Positions 28,197-42,324 are shown, counted from the stretch's first letter. The stretch: 64,000 nucleotides of DNA from Whitmania pigra (GCA_021613335.1 JAJTWR010000245.1:577501-641500), one strand, 5' to 3'. Program-made: numbers and translations. The notes: generated by a model from the letters alone, not told the origin.

Positions 28197-29490
28197 GTTG
28201 ATGTAGTTCTTGTAGTTTTGAGTTACCAAACTCAGTTGAAGTTTTAAATCGTAAACATAATTGTTTCATCTTGTAAATTTCCTTTTGAAAAACTATCAAA
28301 ACCATTTAACTCAGTTAGAGGTAATTATAATGCAATTATAATGTAATTGTAATGGTTTAATTTGGCTTTACTTTTTATTGAATTGCAGCGTCACAACATT
28401 GCAAGAATTAATTTTCAAAAAAAAAAGTATGTTTGCATTATCTAAAAGCAATGCAATATCAGGAAATCATGCTCAGCTTGAGACATTTATTTTAGAACTA
28501 AATATTTCGACAGGATTACTTTTCAGAACCCTCCGCTTGAACAATCTTATGCCTAACATTTATCAACATTTCATTTCAGTTTTCCCGGTTGGTATTTGTT
28601 AGACCATATTTTCGGTAATCTATACATAGTACCATAAGCACAAATTTCAACATAATGATAGTTAACGAGTTTCTAGCTTCACCTAGGCCAGGCACGTTAT
28701 TTCATCATTTTCCAAAGGGGGCAAACTAGTGAGGATGACCTTATTTGTTTTTCTATCCTAAATAGCCATAACTCGAAATGACTTTCAAGGACGTGGCTGA
28801 GCAGATCATGCTTTTGACTTTTTTCACTGCAAAATCTTTCTAAAAAAATATTTGAACCACTTACATTACAGTTAGTATTAATTAATATTAATTAGTCAAG
28901 ATGAGTTATTTTGTTTTTATGTTTTTATTGTAAATAACATCCTAGCATATAATATAATACATAATAAAATAATTTTTCAAAACTTTATTTAAAATGCTTA
29001 TTTTGTCATACACGATTTAATTCTATTTAAAAATCTTTCCGAAATTAAGATCACGAACTCCATAATGAGATCTTGACAAGAAACAAAAAATAAGAATTTA
29101 ACAATAAATTTAAAATAACAATAGGAATATTTGAGTTCTTCCATCCACTTAGACTCTAAGTGTTAAGAGACTGTGACTGATATTTGATAAATTTGATCTT
29201 TCGAAAATCTAGAAGTTTTGCTTAGCGAGCTTTCTCGAACATTAATGAAGATGGTTAACTCAACTGTTACCATCTATTACTTTTAATTTCAGAAGAAACC
29301 TTACAATTTAAGAAAGGAAAACAAAATACAAACGATTTTTTAATTTTTTTATAAAACAAAAATTTTATAGAACGTTTTTCTTAATAAAAATTAAAAATGT
29401 AACTTGCTGAAAACCATTTTATTAAGATATTCGATAATATTGCAGATAAATCCAAGCTGCTCGATATAAATAAGAAATGCCACTTTCCAG
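28197..29490. other. Intergenic, no gene seen
   Basis: AT-rich flank between two CD20-like genes. A 74-codon + strand frame at 28378-28602 has no recognisable content. Confidence 0.45.
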
Positions 29491-31250
29491 CTACGAAAAT
29501 GTCTTATTATTATTTCTTAGAGTTATCCAAGATTGTTCGCCGTTCCAAACGCTGGATGAAATCGCGACTGAGGGAAAAAATCAACTGCTGTGGTTTTACT
29601 AATACTTGGTAATCTAAGTTTTAAGAAAATTCGATTTATTTAATGAAACATTGATTATCAAGAATTAACATACTGGAATTAGTTGGCTGGTAGCCCATGA
29701 CCAATTGATTTCCAACCGCATGGTCGTTAATGGGAATGATCTAAATGGAATTTTAAAATTCATCTTGAAATATTGCATAATTTTATAATATCATACATAA
29801 ATTGATGTACATATTTAACGTTCGTTGCAATAATTCTAACATCAATTTAAAATTATAATTTATTGATAGTTTCTCTCAGTAATGTAATAAGGTGATAAAT
29901 AAATCCGAGAATATTTAATACTTTTGCTAGATTAAAATATTATTAAAATAAATGTCTATATTTATTTTTTTTAGATTTCTCTTTCATTTTTAATAACATT
30001 ATATAATTTAATAATAATTTAATATGTATTATTTAATAATATTTCGCTGTTACTACCGCTGTTAATACTTTTTTTCATTTATATTATAAAAACTACCGCG
30101 AATTTTTTGCGATTTTTATTTATATTGAAAAAACAAAAAATATGAGTGATTCTGCGATAAACTTAACAATAAATTAACATTAACATTAAATTATTACCAA
30201 CCGAGGAATATTTACTGTAAACAGTGCCACAGGTAAGGGCTGAACCAATTATTGAAATCACGCTCTCCGCCAATGCCGAAGTCGTCATAATTATTGCATA
30301 AGCTACCTGTGATAATCGTAGAGTTAATAAAATATTAAAATCAATAAAATTATGTAAATGGCATAAATAAGGTTTTAATAGCTTGCCAGTCTTTCTAATT
30401 ATCAAGATAAGCGGATAAGCAGATACGTTAAACTAAATAACCAATAAATAATGTTCAACAAAATGTTATAAATAAAAGGATCGATGTAATACTCGACACG
30501 CATCCATAATATTTTTTTTTATTCCGACACAACGTAACCTTGAAAAGGAAAACGTTGCATAACTACTTCCACGATTCCTAAACCGAAGACGATGGCACTA
30601 AGACAGGCTGCCACGATAGAAGTCACCATTGAACCAATAATCTGTTGAAATATTAGAATAGCGATGATTACATCTGAAAATTAAATAGTATATCATCTAA
30701 GTAGCATTAAACAATATTAAACTTTATAAAAAAAATCATTCGTTAACTTTGATCGGAATATTATCTCAGTTAAATAATGTACAACAATTTTGGTATATTG
30801 AAAAAAATATTATTTTCAAACCAAGCACATGTTTGTTTTTCTGGCCGAAAGCACTTCAAATAATCCGGCAACAGTAAACTGAAAAATGTGATCGATTACA
30901 TGGAAAAAAAATCATGATTACATTTTAACAAGTAATAATATTTTTTTCACTAAATTTTTATTAGTTATCTAAACAAAAATAAAAAAAATATCCACAAAAC
31001 TGACCAATATTCCACCCCAAAATCCGTAAATCATTACACTCGGACAAAGAATCTTAGAAGTGACGAGTAGGAGGCTGTTTGCGGTGATGCAAATTACTCC
31101 AAGGATCATCTGGACAATCCCCAAACCAAGGGCTGCCTTTCGATTATATTTGATTGGCTGAAATTGTTGCTTCTCCAGGTCTGGAAAAATGGCCTTGACC
31201 GTGGCAGTTTGTTGCAATACTCCGCCAGATAGTTGTAATTCTTGAGACAT
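29491..31250 (-). CDS. CD20-like membrane protein
   Basis: Minus-strand exons: A 31005-31250, B 30822-30878, C about 30567-30641 (donor uncertain; could run to 30539), D 30202-30306, E 29674-29740, F 29491-29567. The N-terminus MSQELQLSGG links it to the pair at 20-25 kb. TM1 is LGLGIVQMILGVICITANSL, TM2 starts YGFWGGIL, TM3 is GSMVTSIVAACLSAIVFGLG and TM4 is YAIIMTTSALAESVISIIG. Exon D lacks the usual CC-x-x-x-CC signature (TCGTVYSK instead). E keeps the pattern IPINDHAVGNQLV. The tail has no PPxY. C-D joining needs a phase-0 donor; GTAGTT near 30561-30566 would serve but is weak. Confidence 0.65.
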
Positions 31251-32290
31251 CCTGATGAAGTCGCTACAACTATTAGTTATCTAACTTGAATATAAATTGT
31301 CAAACTTAAGCTCAACACTTTCAACGATTAAACTATTTCCTGGTCTAATAAACTTCCTCCTAGGCCAGCATTTGAACCTCTTAACTAAGCTCTATAATGC
31401 TTCGAGACTCGTGTTTCCTAATTCAATGTCGCTTCTAAGGATTTATTCGCAATGACACGACATAGCTAGAAATGATTTTCAAGGAAGTCGCAAATTAGGA
31501 CGCTTGAAATTTCAATGTTTTTAATGATTAAAAGCGATAGATTAACTTATTAGGTTATTAATAGAATGATGGTTAACTGAATCTAATATACATTTACTAA
31601 ATGTATCATCATCAACAAAAATGCTATCAAATTTGTAGAATATCTATTGATAGAAGGAGCCTTGAAAGACATCTAACAGATATGCACATCTAAAAGCATA
31701 TTCAAGCTATTCAGAGTTAATTATAATTATTTGCTATTAAAGTTTTAAACGTCTTCATAGAATCAAAGAAACTGATTATTTTAAAATAAACCTAGTACAA
31801 CCTCATGACCACAAAATGTTATGATCATTTTGGAACTGCTTCAATGTTATGGAACGTTCAAATTTCTTGGATATAAGACTTGTAAGAAACAGTGCAGTCT
31901 ATTTTAGCGGAGATGACAAATTATTTTAAATTAAAATTCAAATATTAATAATACTAAATTGTATTTTGTATGTGTACTTCTCAAGAGAAAATGAGTTAGT
32001 ACCTTATAAGTAGTCCTTATCAATGTGATATTGATATCCATCAAAACATAGAGCGTATCAGTAGTTACCTGAATAATTTATTAGTTTAAGTACTAGTCGT
32101 ATTATGATCGTAACTATTAGTGATAATTTACAAACACTAAATTCAATTAATTAATTTATTTTATCAATTAGATTAACTCACCATTAATTAATCGCAGAAA
32201 AATAACTTTAACTTAACTATAACTTTAAATTAAGCATTAAAAGAACATGATTCGTTTTAATCATTCAATAATTTAAATTTTCTAAAAATG
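31251..32290. other. Intergenic, no gene seen
   Basis: AT-rich with stops in all frames; 5' flank of the gene on its left. Confidence 0.45.
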
Positions 32291-32294
32291 CCAA

Positions 32295-32880
32295 CTTACG
32301 ATGTGAGGTACCACATAGCAAACCATATCAGCAGACATGTGAAGGCTAAAAATGCAAAGACAACTTGGCTGCTTCCAGAAACGCCATTAGCGACATAATG
32401 ACAATAATCATCGATCCATTAAGATGGAACTGAATAAAACAAAAAATTTAAAAAATAATTAATGTAATTATGCAAATGCAGCTCTGCTATCTTAAATCAA
32501 AGCATTTTTATTAATTTTACTGTAATCATAAAAAAATACAACATATTATAATGTTATTATATTATCATTTTTGAAACTATTTCATATAATCCAAAATATT
32601 CAAGAGTAATTATTGGTTTAACCATGTGCACAACTTTACAGAATATTCCACATGATAATTAAAGTCTTAATATCTACTTATTATTGACTATAATAATCAA
32701 ATTAATCAATAAACCAAATGAACCTATCGATATTCCACTCCAATAGCCTTAACTTGTGAATCTGCCAGGGTAGTTAATATCCCAGAGGCTCATTAAAATA
32801 CAGGTTATGACAAAGCAAGTAATCCCAAGTACTACAAAGCAAAAATTAACTACTTCTTAAATTTTCTTGCTGGTTGACAT
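32295..32880 (-). pseudogene. CD20-like pseudogene relic
   Basis: On the minus strand 32727-32880 keeps a TM1-like string (VVLGITCFVITCILMSLW) and then, after an in-frame TAA, GYWSGISIGS, which matches the YGIWGGILVS end of exon A. At 32295-32430 another piece reads GSMIIVIMSLMAFLEAA, a TM4-like (exon D) remnant followed by stops. Exons between are not recognisable. It sits where a gene copy would be expected from the spacing of the array. Confidence 0.7.
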
Positions 32881-33796
32881 TTTACATTAAATCTTGGGTA
32901 ACTGGGTTGGCCGGACAGAGATCTGATCGTGGAATGAACAGGCAAAAAAAAAGGGAATTCACTTTCGAAAAGCTGTTCTATTTGTGCCATCTAAATTAGA
33001 TTAAAATTCTAAATTTGTTAAAGTAGTAGCTTTTTGTTCCTATATCGTTTTTAGTTGTTCAATCAAACCTGTTCACCTGTCAACCCAGGAGTTAATATCA
33101 TGCAAAGTTATTCGTTAGCTTAATTAGAATGAAGCTAAAGCGTCAGCATATGAATACGTAAAAACAATGATAGACCAAAATAACAAAGCCAAAAATACTA
33201 ATGAGCGAAGAAATAGAGAAAGATTTTCATAACGCAGCTATTGGACTGCCCCAACTCTTCTAGTGAGATTCAACTGAGTTTGATGGAACTAAAGATTTTA
33301 GTTTAGTTGTGGACCCATGTTTTTTAAGTAAATTTTCACAAATATGCTTTAACTTCAATGTTTAGATCTAAAAGTCAATTGTGATTAGATATTAATTTTT
33401 GTTTCTAAGTAACAATATAATTTATCAAAAAATAATCCATATTAGCTTGGGAACTACGGAGTTTATAACGATTTGTGATAGTCATACCAATGTTCGAAAT
33501 ATTTTTGGCAAATTTTAAATTTATTCATCAAAGATTGCGGAGAATTTTAAATATATCCAAAGTAGATAGATTTAATAACCATTATGCTAAAAATTTTAAA
33601 CCATAAAATTCAAACCAAGACAAAAAAATATGTAAATTATAAACAGTTATAAAAGTTAAGTTCAGATAAGTCTATGTTCCAATAGGTTTTCCAATTTGAC
33701 AGGAGGGTCCTTGGTAAAAAAGAAAATGGTCAGGAATTTGTACTTATAAATATTCAAATAATTTGAAAGCGACTGTGGAAATTATTAACTGGAAAA
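32881..33796. other. Intergenic, no gene seen
   Basis: AT-rich flank upstream of the relic and downstream of the next gene; no coding signal. Confidence 0.45.
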
Positions 33797-35249
33797 CTAA
33801 CCAGGATTGTTTGCATAGTACACGGCATTTCTTGAATTTTGGACTGGGTAAGGAGTCTTATGAATAAATAAATGTTTGAAAATGTAAAAGGGCCAACAAA
33901 ATTGTATAAAATTCGCAATAAAATTTCAAATCGATCAGATTTTAAAATTTTGCTTATTCCTAATAACAGTGTATTAAATTAAATTACATTTTAAAGCATT
34001 TAAACAATTAAATTGTTTCTTTTCTTTAATTAAATATAGCCTAAGATTTATTAACTCATCAATCAATGTTGTATAGCATTTAAAGCATTATTAGGAAGAG
34101 GAAAACCTGAATTTGGGATGTCTTAGGATGAAAGACATGGTTTTTATAATATTTACAAATTAATATTTCCAAACAGTAAGTAATTAATTACAACTCACAG
34201 CTGATGATTTCCAGCAAACACCGCTGCAGCAAAGTACGGAAGTTGTTATCGCGACGCTTGCTTCTATAACCGCCAAAATCGCCATGATGATCCCGATCGC
34301 CAAATATATGTTTCCGAGTGTCTAGATCGAGATGAAATTAAATTATTTTTTATATTGTCTAACAAAGCTTTAACATTAGATAATTTGATCAAATGACATT
34401 CTTTTTATTGAATGGGCGGTCTTCACATGAGAACATTTCTTTCAATATTAATAATTGATTGAATATCAAACTTAAAATATTAGCACAAATTATATCACAT
34501 ATTTTGCAACCCAACTTACGTAATAGGGATAGGATGAAAGATAGACAGATGAATAATAATTTCTTATTATGGCTCCATTATATGCTTCGATTATTCCAAG
34601 AGCCAGTACGACGGCACAGTCACAAGCCGAAATTATGCTCATCACCATCGTTCCAATCACCTGTCGAATAAATAGGCTATTTTTTAAGATAAAATTCATT
34701 ACTTCTTGTTAAATTAATTATTAATAACTAAAATTTGAATATAAAAGTTTTATCACACTTTTCCAATTAAGTCTAAAAAATAAACTTTAAAATGTTTTTG
34801 CAAAGCTTATAAAACAACCAAGCATCTGTTGTCCATTTTACTTGCTGATAAGACTTGCAAAAACCCGGCTACGAAGAACTGTAAAATAGTATTTATAACT
34901 TGAAATTTTCAACCAATATTAGCTAAAATTATGAAATAAATAAAACAATTTATTCTAAGTTTAAAAACATTTTATAATTAATAAAAACGCTCACCAGTAT
35001 GCCTCCCCAAATTCCATAACCGATGTAGCTTGATGAGAATAAACTTACATTTATTACGAGTTTATATCCGACATTTAAGATAAAACAGATAATTCCGATT
35101 GCCATCTGAGTACCTCCCAAACCCTTTGCCGCCTGCCTATTTATCTCGATTAATTGAGGTCCTCCATTACGTCCAGGATAACCTGGATTGACAACCTGGG
35201 TCGTCCACGGATAAGTCTGAGGCGGATATTCTGCTCCGTTATTCTGCAT
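33797..35249 (-). CDS. CD20-like membrane protein, short-tailed type (copy 1)
   Basis: Minus-strand exons: A 34995-35249, B 34819-34878, C 34520-34660, D 34199-34321, E 33797-33856; 212 residues in frame. TM1 is KGLGGTQMAIGIICFILNVG, TM2 starts YGIWGGIL and continues FFVAGFLQVLSASK, TM3 is TMVMSIISACDCAVVLALGI and TM4 is IGIIMAILAVIEASVAITTS. Instead of the two tail exons of other copies it has a single 20-codon last exon (TPYPVQNSRNAVYYANNPG). The exon D acceptor is CTAG. Its closest relative is the next gene, with high identity even in intron sequence (about 34340-34420 versus 37670-37760). The exon A frame stays open upstream of the chosen ATG, where the neighbour has 15 extra residues. 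Confidence 0.8.
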
Positions 35250-37126
35250 TTGTTGAGTTAAGTTAATTCTATTTGATCGTGAAGGGTCTGCAAATTTATA
35301 CCATCCCTCTGTACGTCTGCAGCTAGAACTTAAGCAGAGAAGACAACGTGTAAATACCAGCTTTACTATTAATAGACTGAGGCTTAAATTAAATCTTTTG
35401 GACTCGGAATGGTGAAAGATTTAAATTTAAATGAAATAATTATTAATGAATTAGTTAGATTAAATTTTATATTTTAATTGGTATTAAAGTTAAAAAGTAA
35501 AAAGTCTACCAAATGAAATGCTTAACCTTGTCTAACTGAACCTATAGTTTAATATTAAATATTTAATATCGTTCTCATATGTTCAGATTACTAAACATTA
35601 TCAGGATTAGAAATTTAGTTGCAGCATATTAATTATTATTAATTTTGAATTTTATAATATAACATTGTAATTGCGCCTATTAATATTACTACGACTGTAC
35701 TATTAAGTTTGTCAAAGTTCAATGATGTAGATTACGTCATGAATTGTCACACAAAAGTAGTACTTCATGCACTTTCAAAAGCATAAAAAAATATTTAATC
35801 AGCTGCATACCATTCCATTGTTAGATTTAATTATAAATTGAACATTCATAACTTGTGAAGCCTTTAGTTAACTACGCACCATTGTTTGATGCTTGATAAA
35901 CAACAATACTAGGGGAGAATGTTTAATTTTTTAGAAAGCTAAGAAATGCGGAAGGAATGTTGAAGTATTTCTTATTAAGGAAGTAACTCACAATAGAGTA
36001 ACGTCAAACAAAACTTAAATTAAACCTTGAAGTGTTGTATCGATAAGTAAGACTTAAGAGAAACATATGATTATAATCAGTGTCGTATTAAAGTAATTTC
36101 TTTATTTTTAGTGATTTTTAGAGTGATGCAGATGATCAAGAATTGAATTCTATGTAATTGTAAGATGCTTTACTTTACATCCAATCTTTGTAATTATTAC
36201 ATAACTATTCAAATTCTCATTTAATTATTTAGCGATGCCTACCGGAACCGATGGCTTTTTATTAATCAAGTAATATTTGTCAATATCTTCCTGCAAAAAT
36301 AATAAACTTGGCTGGTATTTGCCGAAGTAGAATAGAAAAGGCATACCATGCAGAAGCTCATTTTTTGACAACTGGAGAGTACATTTCTCATCGCTGATGT
36401 AATAGTGATTTTATTTTTAATGTCTAGGCTGCATGTCATCAAAGGATAATCCTTTCTAATACTTTAATTATTTTTCAAAATTTTGCTTTAATACTTGTTC
36501 CATCTAAAATTTTATATTATCAATATTTTACTTCTCCATGATAATAGCTTTATTACCATTTTAACGTCAGAAATAAAAACAACATTAACCAGAAGATGGC
36601 ATTTTCAAGGCGAGGAAGATTTATTAAAAATCATTTTGATTGTTTGAAGATATATGCGATTTTGATTTGACTACTAATTGAATGATGATTTTATGCAATT
36701 ACTTAATATTTGTTGTGTAGTTAAATCGCTCCAAAATATTTTTTGTATAAAAAATCTAAGTTAAAGGCTCATAACGATATCCATTTAATGGGTATAAAAA
36801 TAAGGTATATTTAAGATTATATTATGATTTATAATATTTTTATATATAATATGTAATAGCTTCTCTAGCAACCACTAAGTCTTAAAATATATTCACCATT
36901 AACTTAAAAAATCAAATTAAAGAAAACAAAATTCGTGCTGTGAAAAAAAGTTTTTTTATTACAAAAACTATAAATAAAGTTTATTTAAGCTTATGATCCA
37001 TTTGGTTTTCAGATTTACCAGGATGCTCCTTGTTAATAAGTACAAAATTTATTTATTAGCCAAAGTTTTACTCATATATATATTCAAATATTTTTAATGT
37101 GAAGGAGGATATCGTTAACTGGAAAA
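35250..37126. other. Intergenic, one possible orphan tail exon
   Basis: AT-rich. At about 36226-36292 on the minus strand a good acceptor (TTTTTGCAG) precedes 21 open codons (EDIDKYYLINKKPSVPVGIA) and a stop. It could be a relic or alternative tail exon of the next gene; support is weak. Confidence 0.35.
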
Positions 37127-38700
37127 CTAAGCAGGATTGCTTGCATAGTACACTACATTTCTGCCAGCTTGGGCTGAGTAAGGATTCTGCAATCAGTAGT
37201 TAAACATGTAAATGGAGTACTTTGAAAATTTTTTTTTTATTTTATACAAATTCAAAAATTTTGAAAAATTCATAAAAAAATTACAAATGAATAAGTTACG
37301 TTTTTTTGTTGCTTAAATCAGCATATTTAATTAATGCTTTTCTTTAATTAACAATTTGTTATTTGATCAATCAATTTTATTTACTAGAAACACATTACTG
37401 AGTTGAGGAAAACCTGAATTTGGGATGTCTTACGCTAAAAGACATGGTTTGTTATATTACTTAAAAATTTATATTTCCAAACAGTAAGTAATTTATTACA
37501 ACTCACAGCTGATGATTTGCAGCAAACAGCGCGGCAGCAAAGTGCGGAAGTTGCTATCGCGACGCTTGCTTCTATAACCGCCAAAATCGCCATGATGATC
37601 CCGAACGCCAAATGTATGATTCCGAGTGTCCACATCGAGATCTAATTAAATTCTTTTTTATATTTTCTAACAAAGCTTTAACATTAGGTAATTTGATCAA
37701 ATGACATTCTTTTTATTGAATGGGCGACCTTCACATGAGAACATTTCTTTCAATATTAATAATTGATTGAATATTAAACTTAAATTATTAACATAAATTA
37801 TATCACATATTTTACCATCCAATTTAAGTGAATTTAAGCAAATGAATAAAAATAATAATTTCTTACTAGTGCTCCAACAAATGCTTCGATAATTCCAAGA
37901 GCCAGTACGACGGCACAGTCACATGCCGAAATTATGCTCATCACCATTGTTCCAATCACCTGTCGAATAAAAACGTTTCATTAATAAAAATAATTAAAAT
38001 AATTCCACTTTCGTGATTGAATTGATATTTCCTATTTGGAAATGCATAAAATTCGCATCATACTTTTGCAACCATGGTTAAAAAATATACTTTGAAATGT
38101 TTTGCAAAATTTATAAATTAAGGTTAAACGATTTGCTACTTCTAACCAGGCCTTTGTTATCCATGTTACTCGCTGATAATACTTGCAACAAGCCAGCTAC
38201 GATAAACTGTGCAATATCAATTATAACTTTAAAATTTCAACTAATATTTGCTAAAAATATTAGTTAATAATTTGAATAAATAATTGGATTAAAATAAAAA
38301 TGAAATAAATGAAACAATTTATTCTTAGTATAAAATCATTTAACAAATAATAAATTTCAGAGATTTTTTCTCAATTTTATTTACTTCTCTCAACAAAATA
38401 GGTGCTCACCAGTATGCCTCCCCAAATTCCATAACCCACGAAGCTTGGGTAAAGTAAGCCTTTATTTAGCCCGAGTAAAACACCATTTAATGTAAGACAG
38501 ATAATTCCGATTGCCATCTGGGTACTTCCCAAGCCCCTTGCTGCCTGTCGATTCATCTGGATTACTTGAGTTCTTCCAGTGTGTCCATGATAACCTGGAT
38601 TGACGACCTGGGGCGTACCCGTATGAGGCTGATATTCTGCAGCGTAACTCTGCATTTGTTGAGTGAAGTCAATTCTGTTTGATCGATACGGGCCATCCAT
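37127..38700 (-). CDS. CD20-like membrane protein, short-tailed type (copy 2)
   Basis: Minus-strand exons: A 38410-38700, B 38147-38206, C 37867-37959, D 37507-37641, E 37127-37186; 212 residues in frame. The start MDGPYRSNRIDF lies upstream of the start used in copy 1. TM1 is LGSTQMAIGIICLTLNGVLL, TM3 is TMVMSIISACDCAVVLALGI and TM4 is FGIIMAILAVIEASVAIATS with ALCCRAVCC. Exon C is 48 bases shorter than in copy 1, so the extracellular loop is reduced to a few residues, while exon D is 12 bases longer at its 5' end. The last exon reads NPYSAQAGRNVVYYASNPA. No PPxY. Confidence 0.8.
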
Positions 38701-39715
38701 TTTATATCTTCACACCGTACTTTTGGAGATGTTGACATTATGCTAGGTTTTCTATAAATAGGATGAATTAGTTTAGCCTCATAAATTTAGAAATGGAATA
38801 ACTAATGACTGCATTTTAAATAAAATGAGGGACCTAAGTGCCTAATAGCTATTAAAATTAATAAGCAATAATTGTAAAGTATGATTACACTTCTTAAATA
38901 AATTAAGTTTCCTTGCATTCGTAAGAAGCACATTTTTGTTTAAACATCAATTAGCTCTTACCTGAGGTTCGCTCAACACCTGTTGTAATTATTAGAACGC
39001 TGGCGATGTAATATCCCAGATGTTCATGCAACAAGTTCACACTTTATTAATAGTTAATGTTGAGTAAGACATAGGGAAAATGTTACTAAATTATGTTGCA
39101 CTAGGTGATAACAATTTATTTAAAATAAATGGTAATTAAATATTTGACATCTTTGCTGATATCTCTCGATGCTCGAATTTGTAGCTTGACATTTAATGCT
39201 GCAACTTAAATTATTATTAAATTATTAACTTAACTGTTACTTATTTTAAGCATAACTTCGATGTTTCGCTTGGCACGTCAAGAAATTAACAAAAAAAATT
39301 GACGTCTATTTAAATATATATCATGCTCATTTAAGGATAATTCTTGGTTAGAAGAGCACGTCTTCCTCCCTCTTGGAGAGACTTCGGGAAGACATGTAAG
39401 AACAACTTTAGAGCCTTCACCATCGATTAAGATGATGACTAAAGTACTCAAAAATTAACAAACAAATAGGAGATGTAGTAAACAATATCAGTTTACAATA
39501 TCAATTCTCAGTTAGAAACGACAAACAATAAGCAATGGAATGAAAGCTGAAATATGTTTCAATCAGCACTATTTAATTGATAATAAGGATGAGTTACTTA
39601 TTGATAGTGACTTAAAAATCATGAAATTGATATTAATAGAAAAAAATGCAGTATACTCTATGGAGACCCAAATAAGCAGAAATTTATGTGTGAGTATCAT
39701 GAAGATCTAGGTGAT
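38701..39715. other. Intergenic; part of a segmental duplication
   Basis: No gene. The part from about 39250 recurs at 45775-46020 ('gacgtctatttaaatatat' and following) in the same order, as part of the block duplicated with the next gene. Confidence 0.6.
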
Positions 39716-41783
39716 TCATTTTGTTTCAAGATTAGAGGAATTCTCGTAAGTTGGTGGAGGATTGCTGGACAATCCAGGATTTACTGAAACTTGTGGATAA
39801 GGCATTTGTAAAGAAGAAGACTGCTCACCCAAAATGGGAGTTTGACCAGGTGGCAATATAATTCCTGAAATATTGCGTTAACTAAATTAATTGTATCTTT
39901 CATTGATAAGAAAGGTACTTACCCGGATAATTCGAATGGAAAGTCACTGATTGATCTCCAACAATATAAACTGGAATGGATGTCATCTAAATGTAATTTA
40001 TTTTGTTAAATAAAAATGTCGTAGAAATAGTTAAGTTGAAATTTTAGAATTTGGGAATTTGTTATATATTTAAAATTTTATTTGTTTCTACGATAGCCAT
40101 GAATAATTTTTAAAAGTTGTAATGACTCACGCTAGACGATTTGCAGCAAACAGCACCGCAACAGAGGGCAGAACTTACAATGGCAATCAGAGCTTCAATA
40201 ATTGCCAAAATAACCATGACGATTCCAATTCCAAAATGAATGTTTGCGATCTCCTGCGCGAATATAAATTTAAAAATAAGTTAATTTAGGTCAGTAATCA
40301 AGAGTTAATTAACTAAGATATAAGCATAAATATAAAATAAGCATAATGCAAATTGAGAACTACCAAATGCGGATGATCGACTTTGCAATGGAGAATTAGT
40401 GTGATCATTAAAATATGTAGTTATATTATTTCATATTAACCATAAAACAGACTTACGTAATTAAAATAACGACCATAATAATAATAATATCCATATTTTC
40501 TCATGTAATCTCCACTTATTGCTCCCTGAATTGAAAAGCCAAAGATAAAAGCACTGGCACAAGATGCTATTATGGTCATCACCATAGTCCCAATGATCTG
40601 TTTAAATATCAATAATTGATTCATTAGTTTTATTATTTTTTTATTGTTATTTAAGAGTTAAAATTAAAATCAATGTTTATTAACCGTTTTTACAAAATTA
40701 ACTAATGCCTATTTAAGCTTCATAAAATAGGTTTTTATGTATTCTAACCAAACATCTGTTTTCAGCTTTCTTTGCTGACAAAACCTGTAATAATCCAGCA
40801 ACGATGATCTGCAAAAGTTACTTTTAACTTGGAAATAACTGTAATTAATTATTGACATTTAAAAAAATTTTATTTTTTGCGAAATTTTATTTATTTAATT
40901 GAATTTCGATTGATCGATTAAAATTTATTATTTTTTCGCAGTCCTAAATAATAATAATGGCGTTTGACTAGAATTATTTTTCCTGAAATCAAATTGAGAG
41001 TTATTTAACAAATGAAATTAGTCAAAATAGTCATAAGGTATCCTGAGAGGTTCTTTAAATTAAGTTTATAAAAGTAAGGTAAAATGGATATAGGTCGATA
41101 AATAATAAAATTGTTAAAATCACAGATCTAAATAAATAAATAATTTTTGAAGGTTTTAGTTCTGAAGGGAAACCAGTATTGAAAGCACAATTAAATATTG
41201 AGGATGACGTTTCTGCATTCAATGACATAAAATCATAAGCAATACAGGGGTCAATATTATTAGTGCCACATCGATAAGAAATATTAAGAAACTATGCAAA
41301 ATAAATAATTCACAAAGGTCTAGTTGGAAAAAGGTCATCGATTGAGATAGGAATGAAATGAATAATTAGAAGTTATAGGAATTTTATCAGTAATTTTCTT
41401 ACCTATATGGAAAATTGCAGATTAACTTAATTAACATTTACAGTGCCAAAGTGCAACAAATTCGTTGGAATTTATTCATTTTTTTAAAAATGTCAATAGG
41501 ATCCTTTGAATTAAACATCGATGTATAACAGACTCACCAGTATTCCTCCCCAAATCCCATAAGCTATGATGCTAATAAAATAACAACAATTAAAGGCAAT
41601 CAAAACACTGTTCAGGATCACACATATAATTCCGATTATCATCTGAGTAATTCCAAGGCCCAAGGCTGCCTTTCGGTTGTAACTGGTTTGTTGTGACGAT
41701 CCATTAAATCCGGGATAAATTGGTTGGATGAATTGAGGCATACCCGAATAAGGCAAAGGTTGGGCTCCCAATTCCGCTTGCAT
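39716..41783 (-). CDS. CD20-like membrane protein, PPxY-tailed (reference copy)
   Basis: Minus-strand exons: A 41538-41783, B 40749-40808, C 40457-40597, D 40131-40253, E 39923-39986, F 39716-39864; 260 residues in frame with clean GT..AG sites. The N-terminus MQAELGAQPLPYSGMPQF is followed by TM1 (LGLGITQMIIGIICVILNSV), TM2 (YGIWGGIL plus IIVAGLLQVLSAKK), TM3 (TMVMTIIASCASAFIFGFSI), a Tyr-rich loop (MRKYGYYYYYGRY) and TM4 (GIVMVILAIIEALIAIVSS) with ALCCGAVCC. Tail exons E (MTSIPVYIVGDQSVTF) and F (Pro/Ser/Gln-rich) end in NPPPTYEN, a PPxY motif. By family it is a four-helix membrane protein with both ends cytoplasmic. It is the clearest template for the array, and its whole block is duplicated at 45.8-49.5 kb. 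Confidence 0.85.
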
Positions 41784-42254
41784 TTTTATAGGAGATTAAT
41801 TTATTTTGGTTTAAATAGATTTAATTTAAACTTTAAAATTTATCGGATCAACTCGTCAACCTTACTAAGTAATTCAACAAGTATTTACCTGTTGTCTTTT
41901 GAACAAGCAGGTGGGGATGTACTTTGCCCCCTATTCTACTCTTAGACTTCAAGAGTGGACGTTGTTTGTATTACAAGCGCCATCAATTTTCAAACGTTCT
42001 GTGATGCAAAAAACTCTCTTCTCTTGCAATAACGTAATTTATGAATGACTCAATTAACGTTGGAATGCAATTGCCATATCTTATAATATACTACTTCTTA
42101 TTCAAAAAAAAACAAAAAAACAATAACCATATCGTATTTTCTTAGTTTGAGTTGGATAATTCTGAAAATAATATAAATGTAACAGTAGCCAATTTTAAAT
42201 TCAATCCTACAAATATAGTTTGAATATAGTGAAACTTATCCATTACTATAATGC

Positions 42255-42300
42255 ACAGCGTCAGAGGCGCCAGACTGTCTGGCATAATCCCAGATAACTT
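42255..42300 (-). mobile_element. Short SINE 3' fragment
   Basis: On the minus strand it contains GGCGCCTCTGACGCTGTGC, matching the 3' part of the SINE at 26179-26374 (GCGCCTCTGACGCTATGC). The same flanking word 'gtctggcataatcccagat' occurs at 50670-50690, so both copies derive from one duplicated segment. Confidence 0.6.
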
Positions 42301-42324
42301 ATCATTCACAGTTAGTCATAGGTT

